DNA from: Poriferisodalis sp965204125
GTDB taxonomy: Bacteria; Actinomycetota; Acidimicrobiia; Acidimicrobiales; Poriferisodalaceae
Direction: 5' to 3'
DNA length: 64,000 bases
Assembly (NCBI RefSeq): GCF_965204125.1
Contig: NZ_OZ241968.1
Span: forward strand, 3,286,001 to 3,350,000
Below, in pieces: positions 43,390-51,852 of this stretch (position 1 is its first letter; each line of letters begins with the position of its first letter). A program made the position numbers and the translations under genes. The notes beneath the pieces are model-generated. The model searched no databases, was not told the origin of the DNA, and saw only the letters and a program-made list of their open reading frames with translations.

Positions 43390-44262
43390 GTGTGCCCACC
43401 ATTCCCCGACACGAATCCAAACAACCCCGTGCCGGGCGGTTTGCTCGGTACGACCTACCTTGTCTACGTCGATGACTCGGGAGATGAATCCCAGGATCTC
43501 CTCACTGCGCTGGCGATCCCGGCAACGGTGTGGGCAGACACGCTGCAGGCATGGAAGAAGTTCCGAAGCTGGGTTGCGCGGCAGTTTGGCATCCACGCCG
43601 ATACCGAGCTGCATGCGCTGGACCTTGGCACCAATTCGAACGCGGGACGGGGCCAGTTGCCGAGCCTCGAGCCGGGCGATCGAAGCAAGATCACGCGTGC
43701 TGCGCTCAGCACGATCAGGTCGATCGCAGAACTGCGAATCCTGACTGAGTTTGCGCCAGTTCCGGAGGGCTCGGGAGGCCTCTACCCACGGCTTGTCGCC
43801 TTTGTCGAGGAGTTCTGCAAGTTCCATGACTCACACGCCATCATCTGGTACGACGGCACAGCAGAGAGTCTGGCCCGATCGACCCGGGCCACGCACCGAT
43901 CTCTTCCGTACTCGCGGCGTGTGCTCGAAGACCCAATGGGCTATGACAGCTCCGAGAGTCATCTGATACAGATGAGCGATTTCATCGCCCACTCAGCGCA
44001 CCATGCGGTGCTGAACGACCGTGGTATCGGGTCGGCAGACTCATACCTGCGCAAACACGCCTACCTCAAGCTGCTACCCACAGTCGACACTCCAGGTCAC
44101 GTCTGGCCTGGTGGCATCGATGCCGTTGGCTTCCCGTGCTTCGCACAGCGGCTTGGCATCCGCGGCTACCCCCAAAAGCACGATGAGCCCCCAATGAAGG
44201 GGGCTCTCGTAAGCCACTCTCGTGGCTCAGACCATCTTGGCGAGCACTTCGTGCTCCGATGA
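43390..44262 (+). CDS. DUF3800-family protein
   Basis: A 290-residue protein with the DUF3800 hallmark VYVDDSGD near residue 25, the acidic start of an RNase H-like fold, and a late SHLIQMSDFIAHSAHH with the conserved Gln-Met-x-Asp. DUF3800 proteins are common in phages, mobile elements and defence islands; nuclease activity is suspected but not established. The GTG at 43390 is a weak start; translation may begin slightly later. Confidence 0.78.
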   Translation: MCPPFPDTNPNNPVPGGLLGTTYLVYVDDSGDESQDLLTALAIPATVWADTLQAWKKFRSWVARQFGIHADTELHALDLGTNSNAGRGQLPSLEPGDRSKITRAALSTIRSIAELRILTEFAPVPEGSGGLYPRLVAFVEEFCKFHDSHAIIWYDGTAESLARSTRATHRSLPYSRRVLEDPMGYDSSESHLIQMSDFIAHSAHHAVLNDRGIGSADSYLRKHAYLKLLPTVDTPGHVWPGGIDAVGFPCFAQRLGIRGYPQKHDEPPMKGALVSHSRGSDHLGEHFVLR

Positions 44263-44397
44263 CCTCGACACAGACGATACACGAAGTAGCGACAAATCAC
44301 CCACCACGTCGCTCCTGAGTTGCGGGGGTTGCTGACCTAGGGTCATTCCGAGAGCGGGCACTGGTGTCTGCGCGGGTCTGCGGGGGAAGGTGCACGG

Positions 44398-44523
44398 TTG
44401 AGCACACCGAAGGTTGGCACCACGGTCCACGAATCGACGCCGGGGTGGGACCCGCCGAGGCAGCCGCCCATGGAGGCGGCGGTGGTCGAGCTCGCGAACC
44501 AGTTGGCGGACCAAGGAGCCTGA
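44398..44523 (+). pseudogene. Possible remnant of an arylsulfatase N-terminus
   Basis: A 41-codon frame reads VGTTVHESTPGWDPPRQPP, close to the first residues of actinobacterial arylsulfatases (ESTPxWPxPxRPPxGAPNVV), then turns into MEAAVVELANQLADQGA and stops. No sulfatase active site follows. Its TGA overlaps the next start as TGATG, so it may now act as a short leader. The similarity is short and could be chance. Confidence 0.25.
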
Positions 44524-45635
44524 TGACCACCGCGAGGTTCAGCGCCGACGAGCTGTACGAGATCGTCGAGACCTACGCGAGCTTCGGCAATCACCACACC
44601 GGGACCCCGGCCGATACTCAGACCACCGCCTGGCTGACCGACGTCCTCCGAAGTCTTGGTGCCTCAGTGCACGAAGACCGGTTTGAGTTCGACCGGTTCG
44701 TCTGCACCTCCGAGCTGCGGGTCGCCGGCCAAGTGGTACCTGCGCTGCCCGTCTTCTACTGCGCGGCAGGCGAGTGGCGCACCACGAACCTCTCCGTTGT
44801 CGACGTCGATGTCGGCATCGTCGGCAACCCGCGCGGGCTCGACCTCTACCTCGATGCTGACCCTGACGCAGCGGCGCTCGTCATGGCCATCGGCGGGCTC
44901 GACGACCACCCCGTGCAGTGCAACCGGGTGCCGCAGATGCCGACAATTCCGGGGCGTCCCGCCGTCATCATCCCGGGCAACTGGGCCGACCGTGTCCGAG
45001 GCGCCGATGCCGAGCTGACCTTCGCGGCGACAGCCGAAGCGGATCGCAGCGCCAACGTCATCGCCACATTGGGCGCAGCCGACGCGCCAGCGATCAATAT
45101 CACCACGCCGCTGACCGGCTGGACCCCCGCCGCCGGCGAACGCGGCACTGGTCTCGCGGTCGCGTTGGCGATGGCTTCCGATCTCGCCGCCGACCACCAC
45201 GTCACGCTCTCGGTGTGCAGCGGCCACGAAATCGATCACACCGGTCTCAAGCACTATCTCGCCAGCCGCGATGTGGCCGGCTGGCCGGTCGTCCACCTTG
45301 GCGCATCGGTGGGGGCGATCGAGCCCGATTCGACGGGCCCCGCCGGGCTCGGTAATCAGAGGATGGTGCTGGCGACAGCCAGCGGCGAGGTTCGCGACGA
45401 GATCGACCGCCGGGTGCTCGCAGCCAACTGGCGCTTGCGCAAGGCGAATCCGTGGCCCGGCGAAGGCGGCACATGGTTCGAGGCCGGCGCATCGGTGCTG
45501 TCGTTCCTGGGCGGGTCATCGCTGTTCCACACCACCGCCGACACGGCAGCCGCTGCGACGACGCCGCAGGCCATGGCGCTGGCCGCCGAGGTCGCCATCG
45601 ACGCGGCCCGGCTCTTCCTCGACAATCACCGGTAG
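44523..45635 (+). CDS. M28-peptidase-like protein with a degenerate metal site
   Basis: A 370-residue protein whose layout follows M28 aminopeptidases: an N-terminal FGNHHTGTPADTQTTAWLTD (substrate side), a PA-like insert, then the core. Where active members have an HxD and a DNxSG, this one has TPLTGWTPAAGERGTGLAVA, and the GEE region is CSGHEIDHTGLKHYL. Most zinc ligands therefore seem lost, and it may be a binding protein or use another mechanism. The start at 44523 overlaps a short upstream frame. Confidence 0.6.
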   Translation: MTTARFSADELYEIVETYASFGNHHTGTPADTQTTAWLTDVLRSLGASVHEDRFEFDRFVCTSELRVAGQVVPALPVFYCAAGEWRTTNLSVVDVDVGIVGNPRGLDLYLDADPDAAALVMAIGGLDDHPVQCNRVPQMPTIPGRPAVIIPGNWADRVRGADAELTFAATAEADRSANVIATLGAADAPAINITTPLTGWTPAAGERGTGLAVALAMASDLAADHHVTLSVCSGHEIDHTGLKHYLASRDVAGWPVVHLGASVGAIEPDSTGPAGLGNQRMVLATASGEVRDEIDRRVLAANWRLRKANPWPGEGGTWFEAGASVLSFLGGSSLFHTTADTAAAATTPQAMALAAEVAIDAARLFLDNHR

Positions 45636-45749
45636 CCGTTACTGCGAGGCCGCAGCGTCCCGGGTACCTTCACACCGGCGTGATCGGCCGCCCTTCGATC
45701 AAGGTCGACGATCGGCCGTCGACTCGAGGAATCCGAGGCACTGCGACAC

Positions 45750-46922
45750 ATGAACGTGAGCGAAGAAACCCCCACTGAGCTTCAGGCTGCTTCGGAGGCC
45801 GCTCTCGAGTGGACCAACGCAACGCAAGAGTCTCACTACGAGATCACCGGAGTCATCGACGCCGAAGACACCGTGGCACGAGCGCGAGCAGGGTCCTTCG
45901 AGCTGGGATTGGTGCTGTGCGACGGCGACGTCTGTGCCCGTGAGCAGGTGGTGGTCGAACGATCAGCCGAGGGCTTTCGCGTGTCGGCCGCCGAAGTTGA
46001 CGATCCGCTGATCCCGCCGCTGCTCGACCCGCCGATCGGAGTACGCACCGGGTGGCTCAACGCCCAACTCGACAAGCACAAGTTTGTCGTGTTGGTGTTC
46101 TACCGCGGGTTGTGGTGACCTCCATGCCGCCGCGAGTTGCGCGGCTTTGGAAGATCGGGAGTCGTCGAGGAGATCCGGGCTGCTGGAGGCGAGATCTTCG
46201 CCGTCACCAGTGAGCCCCAGAGTCTCGCGAGCGAAGCCCAGGACACATGGGAACTGGAATATCAGGCGGTCGGCGACCCGCACCACGAGATCCTCGACGA
46301 CTGCCGTGAGAATGGCCGGTTCGATCTCTACATCGGCGACACCGGCGTGCTCGAGCGACACTGGTCGTCGCACCCGAACGGCATCTTCCAGGCCGGAATT
46401 CTGGCCCTCGCCCAGGACCGACGGGTGCTGTACCGGTGGCACTGTCGCCCGACTCACCAGAACCGTGGCGGCGCCTCCGGTCGAGTCACCGCGTCGCATA
46501 TGTGGTCTCGCGTCCGAGACGGGCTAGCCGGCGACACCGACGCCCCATGGGATACCGATCCCCCGCTCGACGCCCCAGAGGCCTTCTGGCCGTATTTCGT
46601 GGCTCAGCTGTTTGCCCATGGATGGTTCGTCAAGCCGAAGCGATTCCCGCTCGGCCGACCCGACGACAAGCCATCTGCGCGCATATCCGCGATGAAGCCA
46701 CGGCTCATCGGCTTCGCCGCGGCGTGGGCCATCTGCTTCGTGCTCCTGCCGGCTCGCCGGGTCCTGCTCGCTCTGGTCGGCTACGCCGTGGCCATCACAC
46801 CGGCTGTCCGCAGGGTGAACCGCGAGTTCCAGCACGTTCCCGCCGGCCGCGCGCCCGAGCCGGGCGGGCGAAGCCTCGGCACCGAGCCCCTAACGCTTCA
46901 CCCTCAACAGCCGAGTCGCTGA
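45750..46922 (+). CDS. Selenocysteine-containing peroxiredoxin-like (AhpC/TSA) protein
   Basis: Read through one TGA (46116-46118) this is a single 390-residue protein. The sequence around the TGA is VFYRGLW-U-PPCRREL, matching FYRGxWCPxCxxEL of AhpC/TSA redox proteins with Sec123 in place of the first Cys and Cys126 as the resolving residue. The same frame continues as a thioredoxin-fold domain (GFGRSGVVEEIRAAGGEIFA, LDDCRENGRFDLYIGDTGVL). A hairpin fit for a SECIS element begins three bases after the TGA. The N-terminal ~100 residues are unrecognised. A C-terminal hydrophobic stretch (LIGFAAAWAICFVLLPARRV, then LLALVGYAVAI) probably anchors it in the membrane. The ATG has a GAGG site. Confidence 0.85.
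46121..46151 (+). promoter_or_regulatory. Candidate bacterial SECIS element
   Basis: Stem GCCG (46126-46129) plus CGC (46131-46133) pairs with GCG (46139-46141) plus CGGC (46142-46145), with one bulged C and the loop GAGTT (46134-46138). An outer TCCA/TGGA stem extends it. The loop starts 16 bases after the TGA and begins with G, as bacterial SelB-binding hairpins usually do. Confidence 0.75.
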
Positions 46923-46940
46923 GACGAACGGCGAGTCGGG

Positions 46941-48104
46941 TTACTCGAAGGTGCGCCTGGCTGTTTCCCAAGCGTTGATCTTGTCCCAGTCGTACTGCAC
47001 TCCCAGCCCCGGGCCGGTGGGCACCGCGACGCATCCGTCGGCGCCCACGTCGTCGAGGCCATCGCCGTACCCGTCGGCGTAGATCGGCGGCTGCAGGCAG
47101 TTCTGCGACGTGTCGGGATTGACCAAGCCGAGCTCGTAGAACATCGTGTTGGGAATGGCCGACATGCAGTGCCGGTGCATCGGGCCGGCCGTGTGGAGCT
47201 GCACCTCCATGCCGATGGCGTCGCAGAAGTGGGCCAGCTTCATCGTGCCAGTGATGCCGCCATCCAACTCGGGATCGACGTGCATGATGTCGGTGCCGCG
47301 AGCCAGCACGAAGTCGGCCTTCTGCTCGAATCCCCGGATGTGCTCGGCGATGAGCATCGGCGTGCGGATGAACTCCCGCAGGCGCTGGTGTGCAGCGGCG
47401 CTCGAAGAGGCATCGCGGTAGGGGTCTTCGTACCAGAAGAATCCCAAGTCATCGCACGCCCGACCGACTTCTACGGCGTCCATGAACGACACCAAGGACG
47501 ATGCGGGGTCGGTCATCAGCTTCATCGAGGACCCGACGCGTTCGCGAACGGCTGTCATGATGCCGATCTCATTGCTCACGCTGCCGTCGAAGAAGCCGTG
47601 AATCTTGTACGCCGGCAATCCACGCTCCTGGCATTCCTCGGCGAAGTCTGCGTACTTCTCGATGCTGTCGAGGCCGCCGGGCGTCTGCTGGCCCGGGGTC
47701 GTGCTCGCATACGTCGGCAGCCGTTCGCGGTACCCGCCCAGCAACTGGCTGATAGAGGCGCCGTACTTCTTGCCCGCGAGGTCCCACAGGGCGGTGTCGA
47801 GTGCGGCGATGCCGACCTTGTCGAAGTGCCGGAACTGGATCTTGAGGAGTTCGAAGATCCGTTCGCGCTGGGATGGGTCTCTGCCGATCAGCAGCGGCGC
47901 CATATCGCAGACCTGCGCCATGGCGTGCTCGGTCGCGCCGTAGTGGGGTGCGTAGGCGCCCGTGAGACCGTCGTCGGACTCGATCGACACCACAAACTTC
48001 GAAACGCTCGTCTCCGCCCCAGGCGAGTACGTCCAGATCGTCGGACCGACGTCGCGGAGCTGGTACGTGTAGGCCTGAACGACGATGCGGCTGATCTTGC
48101 TCAT
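46941..48104 (-). CDS. Mandelate racemase/muconate lactonizing enzyme-family protein
   Basis: A 387-residue enolase-superfamily enzyme: N-terminal capping domain, then a barrel. AYKIHGFFDGS gives the catalytic Lys region, MTDPASSLVSF the first metal Asp, WYEDPYRD the Glu, and IAEHIRGFEQK with IMHVDPELDGGITG the next metal ligand and the following strand. Members act as acid-sugar dehydratases or racemases. Its start overlaps the stop of a nucleoside phosphorylase gene (ATGA), hinting at a sugar or nucleoside salvage role. Substrate unknown. Confidence 0.85.
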   Translation of the reverse strand: MSKISRIVVQAYTYQLRDVGPTIWTYSPGAETSVSKFVVSIESDDGLTGAYAPHYGATEHAMAQVCDMAPLLIGRDPSQRERIFELLKIQFRHFDKVGIAALDTALWDLAGKKYGASISQLLGGYRERLPTYASTTPGQQTPGGLDSIEKYADFAEECQERGLPAYKIHGFFDGSVSNEIGIMTAVRERVGSSMKLMTDPASSLVSFMDAVEVGRACDDLGFFWYEDPYRDASSSAAAHQRLREFIRTPMLIAEHIRGFEQKADFVLARGTDIMHVDPELDGGITGTMKLAHFCDAIGMEVQLHTAGPMHRHCMSAIPNTMFYELGLVNPDTSQNCLQPPIYADGYGDGLDDVGADGCVAVPTGPGLGVQYDWDKINAWETARRTFE

Positions 48105-48895
48105 GGTTCACCTCGGTGAGATTCCTGTTGCAGCAGGCGGCGGGCAGCCCCAACGACCACGCCGACTGCCCGCTCCTCGGTGGCGGCGATGCGGGCCTCG
48201 TCGACGACAGCCTCGGACTCGGTGCGCTGGGCGATCACCCCGGCGACGCACCCAGCCCGCCAGCCGTTGGCCGCACACATCGTGAACAGCGTGGCCGACT
48301 CCATCTCGTAGTTGAGCACGCCGATCCGGCGCCACTCGGCCAAGCTGCCCCGCAGCCACCCGACGACATCGCCGGCCACCGTGTCGTAGCGCTCCTGGCC
48401 GGGATAGAAGGTGTCGCTCGACGCTGTGATCCCCACCTGATGGGGAGCGTCGAGGGCGACCGCGGCATCGACCAAAGCCCGGGTGCACTCGAACGAGGAG
48501 GCCGCCGGGTACTCCAGCGGGGCGAAGTGCCGGCTCGCCCCGTCGAGGCGGACCGCGGCTTGGGTGATGACTAGGTCACCGATCCGCAGATCGGCCTGGA
48601 TCGAGCCGGTGGTGCCGACCCGCAGGAACGTCCGCACGCCGAGCTGGGCCAGCTCCTCGACCGCGACCGAGGTCGACGGCCCGCCGACGCCGGTCGAGCA
48701 GACCACCACCGGCTGGCCGTCGATCGACGCTCGATGGGTCGTGAACTCCCGGACGGAGGCCAGGTGCGCCGGCTCGTCCATCGTCTCGGCGATCCTCGCC
48801 ACCCGAGCAGGGTCGCCAGGCACGATCGCCAGCGTGGCCCCGTCCAGATCGGCGGCGGTCACGCCCAGGTGCATCACCTGCTCGTCACTCATCAC
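48101..48895 (-). CDS. udp: Uridine phosphorylase-type nucleoside phosphorylase
   Basis: A 264-residue NP-I family phosphorylase releasing a base and ribose-1-phosphate from a nucleoside. VPGDPARV is the phosphate-binding start, FLRVGTTGSIQ the second phosphate site, and LNYEMESATLFTMCAANGWRAG, quoted in part as NYEMESATLF, the nucleoside-binding Glu-Met-Glu. It best fits uridine phosphorylase. GTG 48895 and ATG 48892 are alternative starts. The downstream enolase-family gene is translationally coupled. Confidence 0.88.
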   Translation of the reverse strand: MMSDEQVMHLGVTAADLDGATLAIVPGDPARVARIAETMDEPAHLASVREFTTHRASIDGQPVVVCSTGVGGPSTSVAVEELAQLGVRTFLRVGTTGSIQADLRIGDLVITQAAVRLDGASRHFAPLEYPAASSFECTRALVDAAVALDAPHQVGITASSDTFYPGQERYDTVAGDVVGWLRGSLAEWRRIGVLNYEMESATLFTMCAANGWRAGCVAGVIAQRTESEAVVDEARIAATEERAVGVVVGAARRLLQQESHRGEP

Positions 48896-48987
48896 CTGAC
48901 CCTATTTCTCAGCCGCGCACGACACCGTCGCTGGGGTGTCGGAAGCCGATCCCTGCCGAGACGCCTCGCTGTCGGCGGTTTCTGCCG

Positions 48988-49572
48988 TTAGTCCACTGCG
49001 GCTGGTCGGATGGCTGAAGCCGGCCGGAACGCGTCTATGTGTTCGGTCACTGTCGAGATGTACGGGCCGCCGATGAGGTCGACGCAGTACGGGACTGCGG
49101 CGAACACCGCGTCGAGGCACTCTGCGATTGCCTTGGGCTGACCCGGCAGGTTGATCACCAGGGCGCCGTCGCAGATGCCGGCAGTCTGACGCGACAGGAT
49201 CGCAGTCGGCACTGCCTTCAGCGACGCGGTGCGCATCGCCTCGCCGAAGCCGTGCAGCATCTTGGAACAGGCCGCCTCGGTGGCCTCGGGGGTGACGTCG
49301 CGCAGGGCAGGGCCCGTGCCGCCAGTGGTGAGGATGAGACAGCACCCTGCTGCGGCCAGCTCGCGGATCGCTTGGGCCACCTGGTCCTGCTCGTCGGGAA
49401 CGAGCGCAGCCTGCGCAGACCACTCCGAGGCCAGCACGCGCTCGAGATAGTCACGAATCGCCGGTCCGCCCCGGTCTTCGTAGTCGCCGCGGCTGGCCCT
49501 GTCCGAGACCGTCACGAGGCCGATCAGCGCGTGCGTCGAGAGGTTCTGCGTTCCGTCGGAGGTGCTGTTCAC
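48988..49572 (-). CDS. mog: Molybdopterin adenylyltransferase Mog
   Basis: A 194-residue enzyme that adenylylates molybdopterin before molybdate insertion. TVSDRASRGDYEDRGGPAI, LTTGGTGPALRDVTPEAT, VPTAILSRQ and LVINLPGQPKAIAECL follow E. coli Mog in order. The GTG at 49572 is the chosen start because homology begins within 12 residues. A Fur-type site lies 26 bases upstream. The cofactor could serve the CoxM-type molybdenum hydroxylase implied at 63267. Confidence 0.9.
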   Translation of the reverse strand: MNSTSDGTQNLSTHALIGLVTVSDRASRGDYEDRGGPAIRDYLERVLASEWSAQAALVPDEQDQVAQAIRELAAAGCCLILTTGGTGPALRDVTPEATEAACSKMLHGFGEAMRTASLKAVPTAILSRQTAGICDGALVINLPGQPKAIAECLDAVFAAVPYCVDLIGGPYISTVTEHIDAFRPASAIRPAAVD

Positions 49573-49597
49573 GCCGGAACCGTACCGCCCGATTGGG

Positions 49598-49616
49598 AAT
49601 AGGTGCCATTCCCATA
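49598..49616 (-). promoter_or_regulatory. Fur-family box upstream of mog
   Basis: Minus strand TATGGGAATGGCACCTATT matches the box before the metal permease (49669-49687) at 15 of 19 positions. It also forms part of a perfect TGGGAAT-N7-ATTCCCA inverted repeat (49594-49614). Confidence 0.55.
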
Positions 49617-49668
49617 CGCCCATCCCCATTGCTGCCGTCGAGCAGAACGAATCCACACACTGGCACTA

Positions 49669-49687
49669 AATGGGAATCGTTCCTATT
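49669..49687 (+). promoter_or_regulatory. Fur-family box upstream of the metal ABC transporter
   Basis: AATGGGAATCGTTCCTATT, a near-palindrome with AAT(G/A)GGAA arms. A -10-like TTATGCT follows, and the permease GTG is 19 bases downstream of the box. It is the best of four related sites in the window. Confidence 0.7.
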
Positions 49688-49706
49688 CCTGTTATGCTCC
49701 CCCGCC

Positions 49707-50786
49707 GTGTCTCTCCTCGAGGCGACAGATCGTGCTCCGGTTGCGTCACCCGCCAGTTGGGCGTGGAGCCGCCGGCCCACCCTCATCAGCCTCGGGTTGC
49801 TCACTGTGGCGTCGGTGGTGGTGGCCATCGGGCTCGGTCCGATCGGGGTGGCACCTCCGACGGTCGTGCAGATCATCGGGCACCACGTGATCGGCGTGTT
49901 CGATGTCGAGAGCTGGGCCCGGACCGACGACGCGATCATCTGGGAAGTGCGCCTGCCACGGGTGCTGCTCGGCGCGATCGTGGGTTCGACCCTCGGGGTC
50001 GTGGGCGTGACCCTCCAAGCCCTGGTCCGCAACCCGCTGGCCGAGCCGTACATCCTCGGCGTGAGCTCGGGTGCGTCCGCCGGCGCGGCCGCAGCAATCC
50101 TGTTCGGAGTCGGCTCCTGGCTGGGCCGCGAATCGGTGTCGCTGATGGCCTTCTTCGGCGCCCTCGGCGCCCTGGCGCTCGTCTTGGCGCTGGCCCGTTC
50201 CTCCGGTCGCATCACGCCTTCGCGGATGCTCGTGGCCGGCGTGGCCGTCAGCTACCTGCTGAGTGCCATCACCAGCCTGCTCATCCTCTTCGCCGAGAGC
50301 GCCGAGGGTGCCCGGGCGGTGATGTTCTGGCTGCTCGGCTCGCTCGCAAACGCCGACTGGTCCACGCTGCCTCTCGGCTACCTCGGCATGGGCAGCGGCA
50401 TGGTGCTGGTGTTCTGGTGGCGCCGTCGGCTCGACCTGCTGGCACTCGGCGACGAGACGGCCATGGCGAGCGGCGTCGATCCGGGACGCACCCGGCTGCA
50501 GCTCGTGGTCGTGGTCGCGATGTGCGTCGGCTTCGCCGTGTCGCTGTCGGGCGGCATCGGATTCGTGGGTCTCGCGGCTCCGCACATCGCGCGGCGGATC
50601 ATCGGCCCGATCCACCGCCATCTGATCCCGGCGTCCGCAGCGCTCGGCGCTCTCATGCTGGTCTGGGCCGACGTCGCGGCCCGCATGGCATTGCAGCCCC
50701 GCGAGCTGCCCATCGGTGTCGTCACCGGCGTGCTCGGAGCCCCCGTCCTCGTCGCTCTCGTCCGAAAGCTCAGTCACAACTCCTGA
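49707..50786 (+). CDS. FecCD/BtuC-type metal ABC transporter permease
   Basis: A 359-residue membrane protein with about nine or ten hydrophobic helices. LPRVLLGAIVGSTLGVVGVT and NPLAEPYILGVSSGASAGAA are the family signatures, and GFVGLAAPHIARRIIG is the coupling helix for the ATPase. It imports a metal chelate, cobalamin or haem. The GTG at 49707 is chosen over upstream codons that would overlap the regulatory box. Followed by a lipoprotein and an ATPase, it forms a complete importer. Confidence 0.9.
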   Translation: MSLLEATDRAPVASPASWAWSRRPTLISLGLLTVASVVVAIGLGPIGVAPPTVVQIIGHHVIGVFDVESWARTDDAIIWEVRLPRVLLGAIVGSTLGVVGVTLQALVRNPLAEPYILGVSSGASAGAAAAILFGVGSWLGRESVSLMAFFGALGALALVLALARSSGRITPSRMLVAGVAVSYLLSAITSLLILFAESAEGARAVMFWLLGSLANADWSTLPLGYLGMGSGMVLVFWWRRRLDLLALGDETAMASGVDPGRTRLQLVVVVAMCVGFAVSLSGGIGFVGLAAPHIARRIIGPIHRHLIPASAALGALMLVWADVAARMALQPRELPIGVVTGVLGAPVLVALVRKLSHNS

Positions 50787-50831
50787 GCGCGCTTGCGCTC
50801 GTTTACCCCCCTCCACGAAAGGAAGCCCCCT

Positions 50832-51845
50832 ATGAACAAGGAGACCCCCGTGAAACTGTCAGCCCTCAAACGTCGAGCGATCGCATTGCTCCTCGTGGTC
50901 GCATTTGCGGCCGCAGCCTGTGGAGGGGGCGACGACTCCCCCACCGAAATGGCTCAAGACGACGGCTTCCCGCTGACCTTCACCAACTGCGACACCGAGT
51001 TCACCCTCGACGCCCCACCTGAGCGCGTGATGCTGATGGAAGCTGCGGCGCCCTCACTGCTGTTCGCCGCCGGCGCCATGGACCGGGTGATCGCCCGCAT
51101 CGAGGACTTCCCCGAGGAGTACTACACCGCCGACGAGCTGGCCGTGCTCAACGACATCCCAGCATTGCTGGCCGAGCACACCTCGACTGGCGGAGTCGAG
51201 ATATCGGTGGAGGCCATCATCGACTTCGACCCCGACATGGTCATCGGTTACGACACCGCCACCCTCACCCACGACTCGCTCGCCGACGTCGGCATCCAGC
51301 TCTACGTGATGCCCCCGTTCTGTGACAACCCGCCGACGCCGTCGTTCGAGAGCATTCTGGACGAGGTCCGCTTCTACGGGGAACTCTTCGGCACCTCCGA
51401 GACCGCCAATGCGAGCGCCGACGCGCTGGAGGCCGCCGTGGCCTCCGTGGCCGATGCGCCGGTTGCCGAGGGCCAGACCGCTGCTGCGCTGTATGTCAGC
51501 TCCGACGGCAGCGCCATCTACGCCTATTCCTCGCTCGGCATGGTGCATCCGCTGATGGAGGCCCTCGGCATGACCAACGTGTTCGCCGAGCTCAGCGAGC
51601 GGGTGCCCGAGGTGTCGATCGAAGAGGTCATCGGTCGCAACCCCGAGATCTTGGTGCTGCTCTACGACGACTTCGGCCTCACCCCCCACGAGATCAGCGC
51701 ACTGGTCACCGACCTCCCCGGTGCCAGCAGCATCACCGCGGTCGAGCACGGCGCTGTGTACCCGCTCCTGTTCAACTGGGCGGAGCCGCCGACGCCGCTC
51801 GTGGTGAAGGGACTGTCTGAGCTCAGCGACCAGATCACCGAATGA
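50832..51845 (+). CDS. Metal-chelate substrate-binding lipoprotein
   Basis: A 337-residue type III binding protein. A signal peptide with the lipobox AAACGGG ends near residue 30, followed by an acidic mature protein. PPERVMLMEAAAPSLLFAAG and VEAIIDFDPDMVIGYD are typical of siderophore/cobalamin-type binders. AAGGAAG precedes the ATG. The ligand is unknown; the shared regulatory box suggests a scarce metal. Confidence 0.9.
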   Translation: MNKETPVKLSALKRRAIALLLVVAFAAAACGGGDDSPTEMAQDDGFPLTFTNCDTEFTLDAPPERVMLMEAAAPSLLFAAGAMDRVIARIEDFPEEYYTADELAVLNDIPALLAEHTSTGGVEISVEAIIDFDPDMVIGYDTATLTHDSLADVGIQLYVMPPFCDNPPTPSFESILDEVRFYGELFGTSETANASADALEAAVASVADAPVAEGQTAAALYVSSDGSAIYAYSSLGMVHPLMEALGMTNVFAELSERVPEVSIEEVIGRNPEILVLLYDDFGLTPHEISALVTDLPGASSITAVEHGAVYPLLFNWAEPPTPLVVKGLSELSDQITE

Positions 51846-51852
51846 CGAAGCC

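Noticed and set aside
46116..46118. The TGA as an ordinary stop or a disabling mutation
   Set aside because: It falls on the catalytic position, the frame continues intact with conserved sequence, and a SECIS-like hairpin follows. A nonsense mutation would be an unlikely coincidence, though absence of Sec genes elsewhere would revive it.
49670..51022. 450-codon Arg-rich frame over the permease and binding-protein genes
   Set aside because: Out-of-frame shadow; the permease and lipoprotein frames have clear family motifs.
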